Assembly: GCA_903844635.1 (NCBI GenBank)
Contig: CAIMUF010000032.1
Coordinates: 62,001 to 126,000 of the forward strand
DNA from: an uncultured Sulfuricurvum sp.
Lineage (GTDB): Bacteria > Campylobacterota > Campylobacteria > Campylobacterales > Sulfurimonadaceae
Direction: 5' to 3'
Length of the DNA stretch: 64,000 bases
Below the pieces are notes generated by a model, which saw nothing but the letters and a program-made list of their open reading frames with translations, ran no database searches and was not told where the DNA came from. How positions within the stretch are numbered: the stretch's first letter is position 1; the number at the start of each line of letters is the position of its first letter. Positions 18,675-28,119 of the stretch are shown piece by piece. Made by a program: the position numbers and the translations under genes.

Positions 18675-19213
18675 CAAAAACACTCCTCTTTTGTCTTATT
18701 TTCGTGAATATTCTACATGCTGACATACCTATTCAAATGTATCAACTGTATCAAAAAGGTGAGTATGCTGAATCTTGCAATCTTGGTTTACTGCATTTCA
18801 AAGAATTTGAGTTTAACGAAGCTTATGTTTCAATTTATGCTTTCTCTTGTCTGAAAGCCGACCAAATAGATCGTCTAAACACACCAATGATGGTACTTAG
18901 CCAAAGCAGTGAATCGCGGGCAAATGCTTCCTATTTTTCCATGCTCGTTATGCAAAAAAAACTTTTACTTCAGGCTTTGTATGATAATTATCCGCTAAAA
19001 TCACTCAAGTTTCCCACAAGTTCCCATCTTATTTCTAAGCTTTTTACTCTGTATTGCAATCATCCTCAGCCTGGAAATAGTATTAAAGAATATAACGATT
19101 TCACCAATAATCGTATTAGCTATAAACTTTATCCAACTCTGTTAAATGGTCGAAAAACGATTGCTATTGATGAATACTATGATAAAATATTAACATTGCA
19201 CCACGTGTACTAA
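18671..19213 (+). CDS. exported hypothetical protein of the pilus/uptake operon
   Basis: 180 residues with a signal peptide (MTKTLLFCLIFVNILHA). The mature part is helical, starting with a TPR-like IQMYQLYQKGEYAESCNLGLLHFKEFEFNEAYVSIYAFSCLKADQ. I recognise no family. It overlaps the TPR gene by four bases and precedes the GspE-like ATPase by 12, so it is probably a periplasmic accessory of this system. Confidence 0.6.
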   Translation: MTKTLLFCLIFVNILHADIPIQMYQLYQKGEYAESCNLGLLHFKEFEFNEAYVSIYAFSCLKADQIDRLNTPMMVLSQSSESRANASYFSMLVMQKKLLLQALYDNYPLKSLKFPTSSHLISKLFTLYCNHPQPGNSIKEYNDFTNNRISYKLYPTLLNGRKTIAIDEYYDKILTLHHVY

Positions 19214-19225
19214 GGAAGAGATTAT

Positions 19226-20962
19226 ATGGATCGAATTACCAATGATTTATTAGAAAAACGCCATATTACTCAACAGCAGATCGATCGCCTGCTCTCGAGA
19301 GGTGTTCAAAATGAAACTATTTTAGAAACACTGACAAAAGTAGGTGCTGTTTCTCTTAACTTTGTTAAACGTTTTGTAGTCGAACAAATACGCTTAGGTG
19401 TTTATGAACTCTCTGTCATTAAAAATTATCATTTTTTAGATGAATCTTCCATTTTGAGTTACTTAGCTGAAATTGTAGAGCTTCCTTTTCTTGATTTAGA
19501 TTCTATCGATATGGATTATAAACTCACTGAAAAAATACCAACAACTCAACTCAAGCGGTACAATGCATTACCCATCTCACAAGATGACATGTATGTCCTT
19601 ATTGCCTTTGCCGATCCACTCAATATTGAAGCTCAAGAATCATTACAACGCATGTTTCCACGTAAATCGCTTAAAGTAGGGATTGCTACTGAAAAACAAA
19701 TTCAAGCCTATCTCTTTAAAATTGAATTAAAAGACAGCGTAAAAGAGCTGGTAAATAATATTCGTAATGAATTACGTAATATAGGGACGATTGAAGAACA
19801 GCAAGAAGCATCCTCCATCTTACAATTGATTGATGTTATCTTAAAAGCATGCATAAAAGGTCGTGCCAGTGATATTCATATCGAACCAACCGAAAAAAAC
19901 TGTGTCGTTCGGGGGAGAGTTGATGGTAAATTAGCAGAAATATTCATTTTTGACCGTGACATCTATCCACCTCTTGCTTCCAGAGTTAAATTATTAGCGA
20001 ATCTTGATATTGCTGAGCGACGAAAACCACAAGATGGACGCTTTTCAGCCATTGTTATGGATGCAGAATTTGATTTTCGTATTTCTACCTTGCCAATACT
20101 TTATGGAGAATCCATTGTAATGCGTATTTTGGATAAAACCAAAGCGCTCGTAAAACTTGAAGAATCAGGAATGGATTCAGTGAGCTACCATAAACTTATA
20201 AAAGCACTTGAATCGCCATTTGGTATTATCCTTGTTACTGGACCAACGGGAAGTGGTAAAACAACAACTCTATACGGGGCACTTAATGAATTGCGAAATG
20301 TTGAAGACAAGGTCATTACGGTTGAAGATCCGGTAGAGTATCGAATGAATCTAATCCAGCAAGTTCAAGTGAACGCAAAAGTGGGGCTATCTTTTGCTGA
20401 TGCACTTAGATCCATCCTTCGTCAAGATCCCGATAAAATTATGATCGGAGAAATTCGTGATCATGAAACGCTTGAAATTGCCATTAAAGCAGCCTTAACG
20501 GGTCACTTAGTTATATCAACACTTCATACCAATGATGCAATTAGTGCCATTCCTCGTATGTCAGATATGGGAATTGAGCCCTATCTTATTAGTGGAGCAC
20601 TTATGGCTATTCAAGCTCAACGCTTGGTTCGTAGGATATGTAAATATTGTAAGAAAGAAGCCGATATACCTTTACTTTTACGAGAAGAATACAGCACCCA
20701 TATCCCTCATAATACTGTCTTTTATGTTGGGGCTGGGTGTAAAGAGTGCAATGGATCAGGATATATGGGACGGGAAATGATTTGTGAAGTTTTGCCTATA
20801 ACGGAAGCATTATCCAGTCTTATTGCCAGAGGAGGATCGAAAGATGAGATATTCAAACAAGCCAAAGAAGAAGGCTTTGTAGGGATGTTTGAAAATGGTA
20901 TGGCAAAAGCTGTACAAGGAATAACAACTATAGATGAAATATTAAGGGTGGCAAAAGGATGA
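19226..20962 (+). CDS. GspE/PilB/MshE-type assembly ATPase
   Basis: 578 residues. The N-terminal MshEN/GspE-N domain (about 10-160) contains LPFLDLDSIDMDYKLTEKIPTTQLKRYNALPIS. The motor domain has ASDIHIEPTEK, Walker A GPTGSGKTTTLYG (about 338), an Asp box with VITVEDPVEYR, Walker B RQDPDKIMIGEIRDHETLEIA and the His box GHLVISTLHTNDA. A four-cysteine zinc site (CKYCKK...CKECNG) precedes the C-terminus. It drives pilin or pseudopilin extension from the inner membrane. Equivalent to Campylobacter CtsE by context. Confidence 0.93.
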   Translation: MDRITNDLLEKRHITQQQIDRLLSRGVQNETILETLTKVGAVSLNFVKRFVVEQIRLGVYELSVIKNYHFLDESSILSYLAEIVELPFLDLDSIDMDYKLTEKIPTTQLKRYNALPISQDDMYVLIAFADPLNIEAQESLQRMFPRKSLKVGIATEKQIQAYLFKIELKDSVKELVNNIRNELRNIGTIEEQQEASSILQLIDVILKACIKGRASDIHIEPTEKNCVVRGRVDGKLAEIFIFDRDIYPPLASRVKLLANLDIAERRKPQDGRFSAIVMDAEFDFRISTLPILYGESIVMRILDKTKALVKLEESGMDSVSYHKLIKALESPFGIILVTGPTGSGKTTTLYGALNELRNVEDKVITVEDPVEYRMNLIQQVQVNAKVGLSFADALRSILRQDPDKIMIGEIRDHETLEIAIKAALTGHLVISTLHTNDAISAIPRMSDMGIEPYLISGALMAIQAQRLVRRICKYCKKEADIPLLLREEYSTHIPHNTVFYVGAGCKECNGSGYMGREMICEVLPITEALSSLIARGGSKDEIFKQAKEEGFVGMFENGMAKAVQGITTIDEILRVAKG

Positions 20963-22206
20963 AATATTTTCTAATAACAGTGCTCAGCAAAGGGCATAAA
21001 AATGAATATGGTCTTTATGCGGAGCATAAAAAAGAGGCTCAATATCTTGCAAAAATAAAATTTTCAGGAATGATATTAAAAGTAGTAGAATCATCAGCTC
21101 CTTTAGAAGATCAATTTCGAAAGTTTAAAGAAACACTTTTTTCTAATCTTAAGAAGCGTAAACTCAAACAAGACTCTCTCATTGCAGCCATTCGTCAACT
21201 TGCAGTTATGGCAAATGCTGGTATTTCTATCCATGATTCCCTCCATGAAATTGCGGATGCCACCACGGACAAAACACTTCAAATTGTTTTAGGAACAATG
21301 GCTGAAGATATCAATGCAGGACATAGTCTCTCCAAATCTGCTGCTAAATTTAGTTATGAGCTTGGAACCTTGAGCCTGGCAATGATTGAACTGGGTGAAA
21401 AAACAGGTAATATGGCAGAAGCACTTCATAAACTTGCGGATATGCTTGAAGAAATTCGACGCAATATTGTTAAATTTAAAAAAGCAATGGCCTATCCTCG
21501 GAACGTTATGATTGCTATGGGCGTGGCGTTTACAATTCTTATCTCTTATGTTGTACCACAATTTAAAGCAATTTTCGAACAATTACATGCCGATCTACCC
21601 CTACCAACCAAAATTTTACTATTTTTAGAGCATCTTTTTAACACCTACGGACTGTATGTTTTAGCAGGAATTATTCTTTTTTTATTTTCCTTTAGATATG
21701 CACTTGATCATAATAGAGAATTTAAGTACAAATGGCATCAATTTTTACTCAAAGTTTATTTGATTAAAAATATCATTATGTTCTCAACTCTTAGTCGCTT
21801 TACTCTAGTTTTTTCTGAGCTAGTACGCGCCGGGATACCTGTAGCTGAAGCTTTGGAAACATCAACTGCTATGATTGACAATCTCCCTCTGCAAGAACGT
21901 TTGCTGATTGTTCGTTCAGCAGTTGAAAAAGGAAGTTCATTACATTCAGGGCTTAAAGAAACGAATTTATTTGAAAACATGATTATTCAAATGATCTCTG
22001 CAGGAGAAGCAAGTGGGCAGCTCGATGCGATGCTGCAAAAAGTCATGGAGTATTATAAAATGCGCTTTGATGCTATCATCGATGGACTTTCTGAAGCCAT
22101 TGAACCTATCATGCTCTTTATGATTGCAGGTATGGTTATTTTACTCGCCTTAGGTATTTTCTTGCCAATGTGGTCAATGGGAGATGCTGTTCAAGGACGA
22201 CATTAA
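20959..22206 (+). CDS. GspF/PilC/MshG-type inner-membrane platform protein
   Basis: 415 residues with two T2SSF domains. The first has IRQLAVMANAGISIHDSLHEIAD...LGTLSLAMIELGEKTGNMAEALHKLADMLE; the second has FTLVFSELVRAGIPVAEALETS...NMIIQMISAGEASGQLDAMLQKVMEYY. Transmembrane helices lie at about 172-192, 220-245 and 385-410. It starts in an ATGA overlap with the GspE gene and ends the long operon just before a strong terminator. A short N-terminal domain (1-45) is extra relative to minimal PilC. Confidence 0.92.
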   Translation: MKYFLITVLSKGHKNEYGLYAEHKKEAQYLAKIKFSGMILKVVESSAPLEDQFRKFKETLFSNLKKRKLKQDSLIAAIRQLAVMANAGISIHDSLHEIADATTDKTLQIVLGTMAEDINAGHSLSKSAAKFSYELGTLSLAMIELGEKTGNMAEALHKLADMLEEIRRNIVKFKKAMAYPRNVMIAMGVAFTILISYVVPQFKAIFEQLHADLPLPTKILLFLEHLFNTYGLYVLAGIILFLFSFRYALDHNREFKYKWHQFLLKVYLIKNIIMFSTLSRFTLVFSELVRAGIPVAEALETSTAMIDNLPLQERLLIVRSAVEKGSSLHSGLKETNLFENMIIQMISAGEASGQLDAMLQKVMEYYKMRFDAIIDGLSEAIEPIMLFMIAGMVILLALGIFLPMWSMGDAVQGRH

Positions 22207-22240
22207 AATGAAAAAGGAGTTTAATCCACTTCTTTTTTTT
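22207..22240. terminator. bidirectional rho-independent terminator between gspF and helicase genes
   Basis: AAAAAGGAGT and ACTTCTTTTT pair across a 7-base loop and run into eight T residues on the + side, with an A run on the other. It closes the long + strand operon and the convergent helicase gene. Confidence 0.75.
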
Positions 22241-24293
22241 GTACTAAAGAATTATAGATCTCATCCTTAGGGATCAGTCCTGTCTCAAATAAAAATTGAG
22301 AGGGGACAAAATTGGTTTTTTTAATCTTATCATATTTAGCATAACTTAAATAAAGTCGGTCTTTTGCCCGAGTTACTGCCACATAAAAAAGTCGACGCTC
22401 TTCCTCAATACTTCCGCTGCGACTCATTAGTTTTCGATTTGGAAATCGACCATCCATCAAATCGATTACATAGACTTCTTTATATTCCAATCCCTTGGAT
22501 GCATGGATACTGAGTAAATGAACGCCTTCTCCTTGGGTTAAATCCTGTGATCCTAATACCATTGCATTTAAAAATCGTTCATGTTCTTTGTAAGGGCGTG
22601 AAAGCTCGAATAATATGGTACATTTTCTTCGAATTTTCTCTTTTGACTCACCCTTTACCCGTTCATCCACAGATCCATTTTCAGTCATTGCACGCCTATG
22701 AGACAAATGTTCTATCACATGGCCATAAAGATTTGAAACGGCTATCTTTTGCACTGCTTCCTTGGGTAATTTAGCATCACGGAGCTTGCGAAATAACATA
22801 AATAAATCATGTAAAAAAGTTGCTGATTCTTTCGTAAGCTTTGCATGTTTCAGAATGGGATTTCCCATAAAATTGGGATCAAGCCCTAGCTTGGCAAATC
22901 GCCCTGCACTACCAAGTTCAGCATAGTCATCAAACAGTCCCAATTGATGATTAAGTTTACGTTTTTCAAAAGGGTTAGAGATGGAGGTGTCAGGTGTATA
23001 TAATCCCCGCAAAAACGAACCATGCCCCAACTTTTGAAGAGCCACAAATAACTCTTTGGCAATCGCACTTCCCACACCTTTAGCATAATCAAATAAATGT
23101 ATAAATGCCATCATATCGGATTCATTCACGAGTAGTGTATACATATCCAGTAACGCTTTGATCTCTTTAGAATCAAAGAAGCTTGTCCCGCCACGTCTAC
23201 GGCAAGCAATTCCCATCTCACGAAGTGTTGCTTCAATGCCATCTGCCGATGCATTATTTCGAAAAATGACTGCAATTTCTTCGCGATCCGTTGGTGAATC
23301 GCCGATTAAGCGGGCAATCCCATGGTATTGTTCAAACAACTCCTCATAAATCAACAAGGATGGAGACTGTGCTTCTCCTGTTCTTGTTACTTCTAAGGCT
23401 TTTGGATAAATGCGTTCATTGTACGCGATGACCGTATTGGCAAGCGAGAGAATCGGAACCGTTGAACGGTAATTTTTATTAAGCGTATAAACCTTTGCAT
23501 CAGGAAAATTGGTACTAAATGAGCCAATGATCGAAATGTCAGCTCCATTAAATGCATAGATACTTTGGTCATAATCTCCAACACAAAAAAGCGAAGGCGG
23601 GTGCATAGCATTAATCAGCGTCCCTTGTAAAGCATTGGTATCTTGATATTCATCGATCAATACTTCTTTGTAACCCAAATCATTTTGGGACGCCAAATGA
23701 CGCATTTGAAGTAATAAATCATTAAAATTGACAAAACCGTATTCTTTTTTTAGAGCTTCAAACTCATCAATAATATCGGCATAAATCATGGCATACACTG
23801 CATGTTCATCTTGACGCGTCAGTATCCACTCTTCAAAATTAATCTCGATTTCTGTATTTTGATAAAATGAATAAACATCATAAAGATAATTGGCACCATA
23901 CGCAGGGGTATCATTATCTAAGTGAGAAAAGGTTCGTTTTTCATAAACACTTCGAAAAAGTGTTTTAAGTTCGCGAGGTTGTTTTAAAACCACTTTTCCT
24001 TCTTTACGCTTAAGCCATCGATAACTCACAGCATGAAATGTCCCAGCATCGACCTTGGAAGCAATCTCTGCACCAAAGAATGCTGCGACACGCTCCACCA
24101 TCTCTTGAGCTGCTTTGTTGGTAAATGTCAATAATAAAATTTCTTCGGGCTTAACATCTTGCGAAAGGAGATAGGCAATACGCCCGACAATCGTAGAAGT
24201 TTTACCTGTACCGGCTGAGGCAATAATGAGATTATGCCCATACGGTGCCGTTGCGGCTGTATGCTGTTGAGGATTGAGACGAGAAAGTGGCAA
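22221..24293 (-). CDS. UvrD/PcrA-type ATP-dependent DNA helicase
   Basis: 690 residues, SF1A helicase. Motifs seen: Q motif LNPQQHTAATAPYGHNLIIASAGTGKTSTIVGRI (Walker A AGTGKTST), Ia LLTFTNKAAQEM, II VLIDEYQDTNALQ, III FCVGDYDQSIYAFNGAD, IV YTLNKNYRST, V GVHLLSIHASKGLEYKEVYVIDL and VI RRLFYVAVTRAKDRLYLSYA. The start is a TTG at 24293 preceded by AGGGAG. It probably acts in excision or mismatch repair and removal of recombinase from ssDNA. Whether it is uvrD, rep or pcrA cannot be told by eye. Confidence 0.92.
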   Translation of the reverse strand: MPLSRLNPQQHTAATAPYGHNLIIASAGTGKTSTIVGRIAYLLSQDVKPEEILLLTFTNKAAQEMVERVAAFFGAEIASKVDAGTFHAVSYRWLKRKEGKVVLKQPRELKTLFRSVYEKRTFSHLDNDTPAYGANYLYDVYSFYQNTEIEINFEEWILTRQDEHAVYAMIYADIIDEFEALKKEYGFVNFNDLLLQMRHLASQNDLGYKEVLIDEYQDTNALQGTLINAMHPPSLFCVGDYDQSIYAFNGADISIIGSFSTNFPDAKVYTLNKNYRSTVPILSLANTVIAYNERIYPKALEVTRTGEAQSPSLLIYEELFEQYHGIARLIGDSPTDREEIAVIFRNNASADGIEATLREMGIACRRRGGTSFFDSKEIKALLDMYTLLVNESDMMAFIHLFDYAKGVGSAIAKELFVALQKLGHGSFLRGLYTPDTSISNPFEKRKLNHQLGLFDDYAELGSAGRFAKLGLDPNFMGNPILKHAKLTKESATFLHDLFMLFRKLRDAKLPKEAVQKIAVSNLYGHVIEHLSHRRAMTENGSVDERVKGESKEKIRRKCTILFELSRPYKEHERFLNAMVLGSQDLTQGEGVHLLSIHASKGLEYKEVYVIDLMDGRFPNRKLMSRSGSIEEERRLFYVAVTRAKDRLYLSYAKYDKIKKTNFVPSQFLFETGLIPKDEIYNSLVQKKEVD

Positions 24294-24304
24294 GAAGCTC
24301 CCTA

Positions 24305-24325
24305 AAGCTTCTTTTTCAGAAGCTT
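24305..24325. terminator. hairpin between fliW and helicase genes
   Basis: AAGCTTCT, loop TTTTC, AGAAGCTT: a perfect 8-bp stem directly overlapping the end of fliW on the - strand. There is no long U run, so termination may be partial and the helicase gene could still be read from upstream. Confidence 0.5.
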
Positions 24326-24704
24326 ATTTAAAATTTTTAATTGGTTCAGCCAATGCATATTCAGGATGATCTTTTGCATCCAATATTACTTGTGCCATAG
24401 TTGCATTATCTTGGTTAAAAATCAATGGAGCGAGGAAATTAACGCATGATTCATCCAGCGGATTTTGAATAATAACGACATTATATACGAGCACGTTTGA
24501 TTTTTCATTAATATCAAGCAAAATACGCATAGAAGCTGGTACATCAAAGGAGTATTCACGTAATTTGTACGGATCAACAAGAGTAAAACTAATATTTGAA
24601 TCTTCACCGCCTATCAATGTTAAAAATAATTCGTCGATAGGTGTAATTTTTACTGTACTTATTTGATCAAATCCTAAAATAGGTGACTTCACTTCATATT
24701 GCAT
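24324..24704 (-). CDS. fliW: flagellar assembly factor FliW
   Basis: 126 residues. The sequence MQYEVKSPILGFDQISTVKITPIDELFLTLI...FTLVDPYKLREYSFDVP...VLVYNVVIIQNPLDESCVNFLAPLIFN has the FliW pattern (FxxPIxGFe, fxlvdPfxxxpdYxxxip, SxVNLxAPivin). FliW binds flagellin and antagonises the translational repressor CsrA, coupling flagellin mRNA translation to secretion. fliS, its usual partner, is also in this window. Normal length. Confidence 0.93.
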   Translation of the reverse strand: MQYEVKSPILGFDQISTVKITPIDELFLTLIGGEDSNISFTLVDPYKLREYSFDVPASMRILLDINEKSNVLVYNVVIIQNPLDESCVNFLAPLIFNQDNATMAQVILDAKDHPEYALAEPIKNFK

Positions 24705-24762
24705 GGTTGCTCCTGATGTTTAATAGCCAATAAAAGCAATAAGTGTTCCCCCTAAATTTTGG

Positions 24763-24768
24763 TATAAT
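24763..24768 (+). promoter_or_regulatory. -10 element of the valS promoter
   Basis: TTGGTATAATTCGC contains a TATAAT with an upstream TGG, 31 bases before the valS ATG. No clear -35, which is usual for Campylobacterota housekeeping promoters that rely on AT-rich periodic upstream sequence. Confidence 0.55.
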
Positions 24769-24799
24769 TCGCGTATATTTTCCTATTTAAGGCTATTTT

Positions 24800-27418
24800 A
24801 TGTCCGCTACTCACTACGATCCCAAAAATATTGAAGAAAGCTACTACCCTATTTGGGAAAATCGTGGTTACTTTGAAGTGGATGGCAATAAAACTATTGT
24901 AAAACCAAATAAACATTTTTCCATCATGATGCCTCCTCCTAATGTTACCGGACGTCTACATATCGGTCATGCGCTCACATTTACTCTTCAAGATATTATT
25001 GTACGCTATAAACGAATGGATGGCTATGCAACATTATGGCAACCTGGAACCGACCATGCCGGTATTGCTACTCAAAATGTTGTTGAAAAACAGCTTTTAG
25101 CCGAAGGAACAACCAAAGAAGAACTCGGTCGCGAAGCATTTTTAGAACGTGTTTGGGAATGGAAAGAAGAAAGTGGCGGGATCATGGTTGGACAGCTTCG
25201 AAAACTCGGGGTCTCTCCAGCATGGAGCCGTGAGCGTTTTACTATGGATGAGGGACTAAAAACATCGGTAAAAGAAGCGTTTGTCCATCTTTACAATAAA
25301 AACCTCATCATTCGAGGAAATTATATGGTCAACTGGTGTACGCATGATGGCGCACTCAGTGATATCGAAGTAGAGCACGAAGAGCATCAAGGGCATTTCT
25401 ACCACATGCGCTATGCATTTAGCGATGGGAGTGGTCATATCACGGTTGCAACTACACGTCCTGAAACTTATTTTGGAGATACAGCTATCATGGTTCATCC
25501 TGATGATGAACGATATACCCATTTGATTGGCAAAAGTATCACCCTCCCCCTCATCAACCGTGAAATCAAAATCATTGCCGACAGCCATGTTGATATGGAT
25601 TTCGGAACGGGTGTCGTTAAAGTTACCCCAGCACATGACACCAATGACTACGAAGTAGGCAAACGTCATGATTTGGAATTTATTACTGTCTTTGATGAAA
25701 AAGGAATTTTAAATCATCATGCCGGAGAATTTGAGGGCCTAGAGCGTCTTGCTGCACGTGAAATTATCGTCAAACGTCTTAATGAAGCAGGATTTATCGA
25801 AAAAATCGAAGATCACGTTCATCAAGTAGGTCACTGTTACCGTTGTAAAAATATCGTTGAACCGTATATCTCAAAGCAGTGGTTTGTTCGTAAAGAAGTA
25901 GCACGCGGTTCTATCGATAAAACCAATGACGGACTTACTCAGTTTTTCCCGCCCCATTGGATTAACAGCTACAACTCATGGATGGGAGAACTGCGCGACT
26001 GGTGTATTTCTCGCCAGCTGTGGTGGGGGCACCGTATTCCTGTTTTTTACTGTAGTGATTGCGATCACGAATGGGCGAGTCTGGAAGAAAATCCTACCAC
26101 ATGCCCTCATTGTGCAAGCACAGCGATTACTCAAGATCCTGACGTTCTTGATACATGGTTTAGCTCTGCGCTTTGGCCATTTTCAACATTAGGATGGGGC
26201 AACGGCGATGTAAGTTTTGATTCACAGTTTCAAAGTGAAGACATGGCGAAGTTTTACCCAAACAGTCTCCTTATCACAGGATTTGACATCCTCTTTTTCT
26301 GGGTTGCGCGAATGATGATGATGGGAGAAAGTTTCACAGGAGAACTTCCGTTTAAACACATTTACCTACATGCCCTTGTTCGCGATGAAAATGGTCAAAA
26401 AATGTCCAAATCCAAAGGTAATGTTATCGATCCCCTCGATATGATAGAGCAATACAGTACCGATGCTCTACGCTTTACCCTCGCTGTTTTAGCGGCTCAA
26501 GGTCGTGATATTCGTCTCAGTTCTGACAAGCTTGAACAAAGCCGAAATTTCACCAATAAACTTTTTAACGCCTCAAAGTTTTTGCAAATGAACGTCGAAA
26601 CATTTAAAGATTTATCCCAACAAGAGATTACTACTCCGTTGGGTCGCTATATGTTAAGTCGTTTTAGACGTGCTACGGCTGAGACGAGAGGGTATTTGGA
26701 TGAGTACCGCTTTAATGATGCAGCAACTACTCTCTATCGCTTCTTGTGGAATGAATTTTGTGACTGGGGTATTGAGCTTGGAAAAGCTTCTAAAGAGAGC
26801 GTTAATGAGCTTGGAAGTATCTTTAAAGAGTCAATGAAACTACTACATCCATTCATGCCGTTTATCACTGAGCATCTTTATCACGAACTCTCAGGAACAA
26901 CTCTCGAAGATGGCAATTCGATCATGGTCATGATATATCCTGATGATGTCACTATCGATGAAGAGATTGAAGCGGAGTTTGCCATTATTATGGATGCTAT
27001 TATTACCATTCGTCGTGCTAAGACACTTGTTGACTGCGGAAATCAAAAAATCCCTCTAGCCTATGTCAAATGCGGTGGAAACCACACCATGATGGAGCCC
27101 TTTATTGCGCGATTAGGAAAAGTTGAAACTCTGAAATTTACAGACAGTAAAGTTAACAATGCGATCAGCGATATTGGCGAGAGTGTTGAAGTGTATATCC
27201 CAACCGAAGCGATTGATTTATCACCCATCATCGACCGCCTGAGTAAACAGCGTGAAAAACTTCAAAAAGAAGCAGATAAACTAAGCGGCATGCTCTCCAA
27301 CGAGCGCTTTGTTGCCAATGCTCCGGAAGCTGTCATTACTGAAAATCGTAACGGTTTAGCAGATGCTCACGATAAAATTACTAAAATTGGTGAACAGTTA
27401 AAATCACTACAAGGGTAA
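24800..27418 (+). CDS. valS: valyl-tRNA synthetase
   Basis: 872 residues, class I synthetase that charges tRNA-Val. HIGH motif at 54-57 in PPPNVTGRLHIGHALTFTLQD; KMSKS at 534-538 in NGQKMSKSKGNVIDPLDMIEQY. The CP1 editing domain contains TTRPETYFGDTAIMVHP and GTGVVKVTPAHDTNDYEVG, which removes mischarged threonine. WWGHRIPVFYC and a zinc-binding C-x2-C pair (CSDCDHEWASLEENPTTCPHC) follow. The C-terminal coiled-coil tRNA-binding arm (about 805-872) is present. Single, complete gene. Confidence 0.98.
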   Translation: MSATHYDPKNIEESYYPIWENRGYFEVDGNKTIVKPNKHFSIMMPPPNVTGRLHIGHALTFTLQDIIVRYKRMDGYATLWQPGTDHAGIATQNVVEKQLLAEGTTKEELGREAFLERVWEWKEESGGIMVGQLRKLGVSPAWSRERFTMDEGLKTSVKEAFVHLYNKNLIIRGNYMVNWCTHDGALSDIEVEHEEHQGHFYHMRYAFSDGSGHITVATTRPETYFGDTAIMVHPDDERYTHLIGKSITLPLINREIKIIADSHVDMDFGTGVVKVTPAHDTNDYEVGKRHDLEFITVFDEKGILNHHAGEFEGLERLAAREIIVKRLNEAGFIEKIEDHVHQVGHCYRCKNIVEPYISKQWFVRKEVARGSIDKTNDGLTQFFPPHWINSYNSWMGELRDWCISRQLWWGHRIPVFYCSDCDHEWASLEENPTTCPHCASTAITQDPDVLDTWFSSALWPFSTLGWGNGDVSFDSQFQSEDMAKFYPNSLLITGFDILFFWVARMMMMGESFTGELPFKHIYLHALVRDENGQKMSKSKGNVIDPLDMIEQYSTDALRFTLAVLAAQGRDIRLSSDKLEQSRNFTNKLFNASKFLQMNVETFKDLSQQEITTPLGRYMLSRFRRATAETRGYLDEYRFNDAATTLYRFLWNEFCDWGIELGKASKESVNELGSIFKESMKLLHPFMPFITEHLYHELSGTTLEDGNSIMVMIYPDDVTIDEEIEAEFAIIMDAIITIRRAKTLVDCGNQKIPLAYVKCGGNHTMMEPFIARLGKVETLKFTDSKVNNAISDIGESVEVYIPTEAIDLSPIIDRLSKQREKLQKEADKLSGMLSNERFVANAPEAVITENRNGLADAHDKITKIGEQLKSLQG

Positions 27419-27440
27419 GAGCAGAATTAATCTGCTACCC
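27413..27440. terminator. hairpin between convergent valS and yceI
   Basis: AGCAGA, loop ATTAA, TCTGCT, extended by GGGT/ACCC across a three-base bulge. It lies over the valS stop and the yceI stop. No U run; probable transcript-end structure for both genes. Confidence 0.5.
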
Positions 27441-27993
27441 CTTCTACTTCTATTGTCATTTTGACATCATCACCGACAACTACTCCGCCTGTTTCAATGG
27501 CTTTATTCCAATTAAGTCCAAAGTCTTTTCGGTTTACTTGCCCATTCAATACAAAACCAGAGCGTTTGTTACCCCACGGATCTGTAATCTCTCCGCCCAT
27601 ATCTATAGTCATCGTTACGGCTTTAGTAATACCATGCATACTAAGATTACCCGTCACTTTTTTACCTTTTTGTGACGTCATTATAAACGTCATTTCAGGA
27701 TAGGTAGCAACATCGAAGAAATCAGCACTACGAAGATGATCATCACGCTTCACAATCCCAGTATTGATCGTTGAGGTTTTAACCGTGCCACTTAACGATT
27801 TCAATACACCTTTGTTCAGGTCATATGCACCGCTAAAACCGCTAAAATTACCACTAACGGTACTAATCATCATATGCTTGACTTTAAATCCAACACTTGA
27901 ATGAGAAACATCCACACTGTATGGTGCAGCAAATAATGATATTGATCCTAACATTAAACTCGATACGACAGTAGCAATCAAATGATTCTTCAT
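27427..27993 (-). CDS. YceI-family periplasmic lipocalin-like protein
   Basis: 188 residues with a signal peptide (MKNHLIATVVSSLMLGSISLFAAPYSVD). The body has the YceI pattern: VDVSHSSVGFKVKHMMISTVSGNFSGFSGAYDLN, RDDHLRSADFFDVATYPEMTFIMTS and VNRKDFGLNWNKAIETGGVVVGDDVKMTIEVEG. The family forms an eight-stranded barrel that binds isoprenoid or fatty-acid-like lipids. No linked quinone or cytochrome gene is adjacent, so the ligand is unknown. Confidence 0.92.
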   Translation of the reverse strand: MKNHLIATVVSSLMLGSISLFAAPYSVDVSHSSVGFKVKHMMISTVSGNFSGFSGAYDLNKGVLKSLSGTVKTSTINTGIVKRDDHLRSADFFDVATYPEMTFIMTSQKGKKVTGNLSMHGITKAVTMTIDMGGEITDPWGNKRSGFVLNGQVNRKDFGLNWNKAIETGGVVVGDDVKMTIEVEGVAD

Positions 27994-28119
27994 TGAACAT
28001 CCTTTAATTAGAAAATTTGTTTATTGTAGTGTGTTTTTCAGAATGATTACTTAACGCTCGGTTAATGGGGAAAATATTTAAGCTTTGCTATACTTTTGCA
28101 ACTATCAAAAAGGCATATT

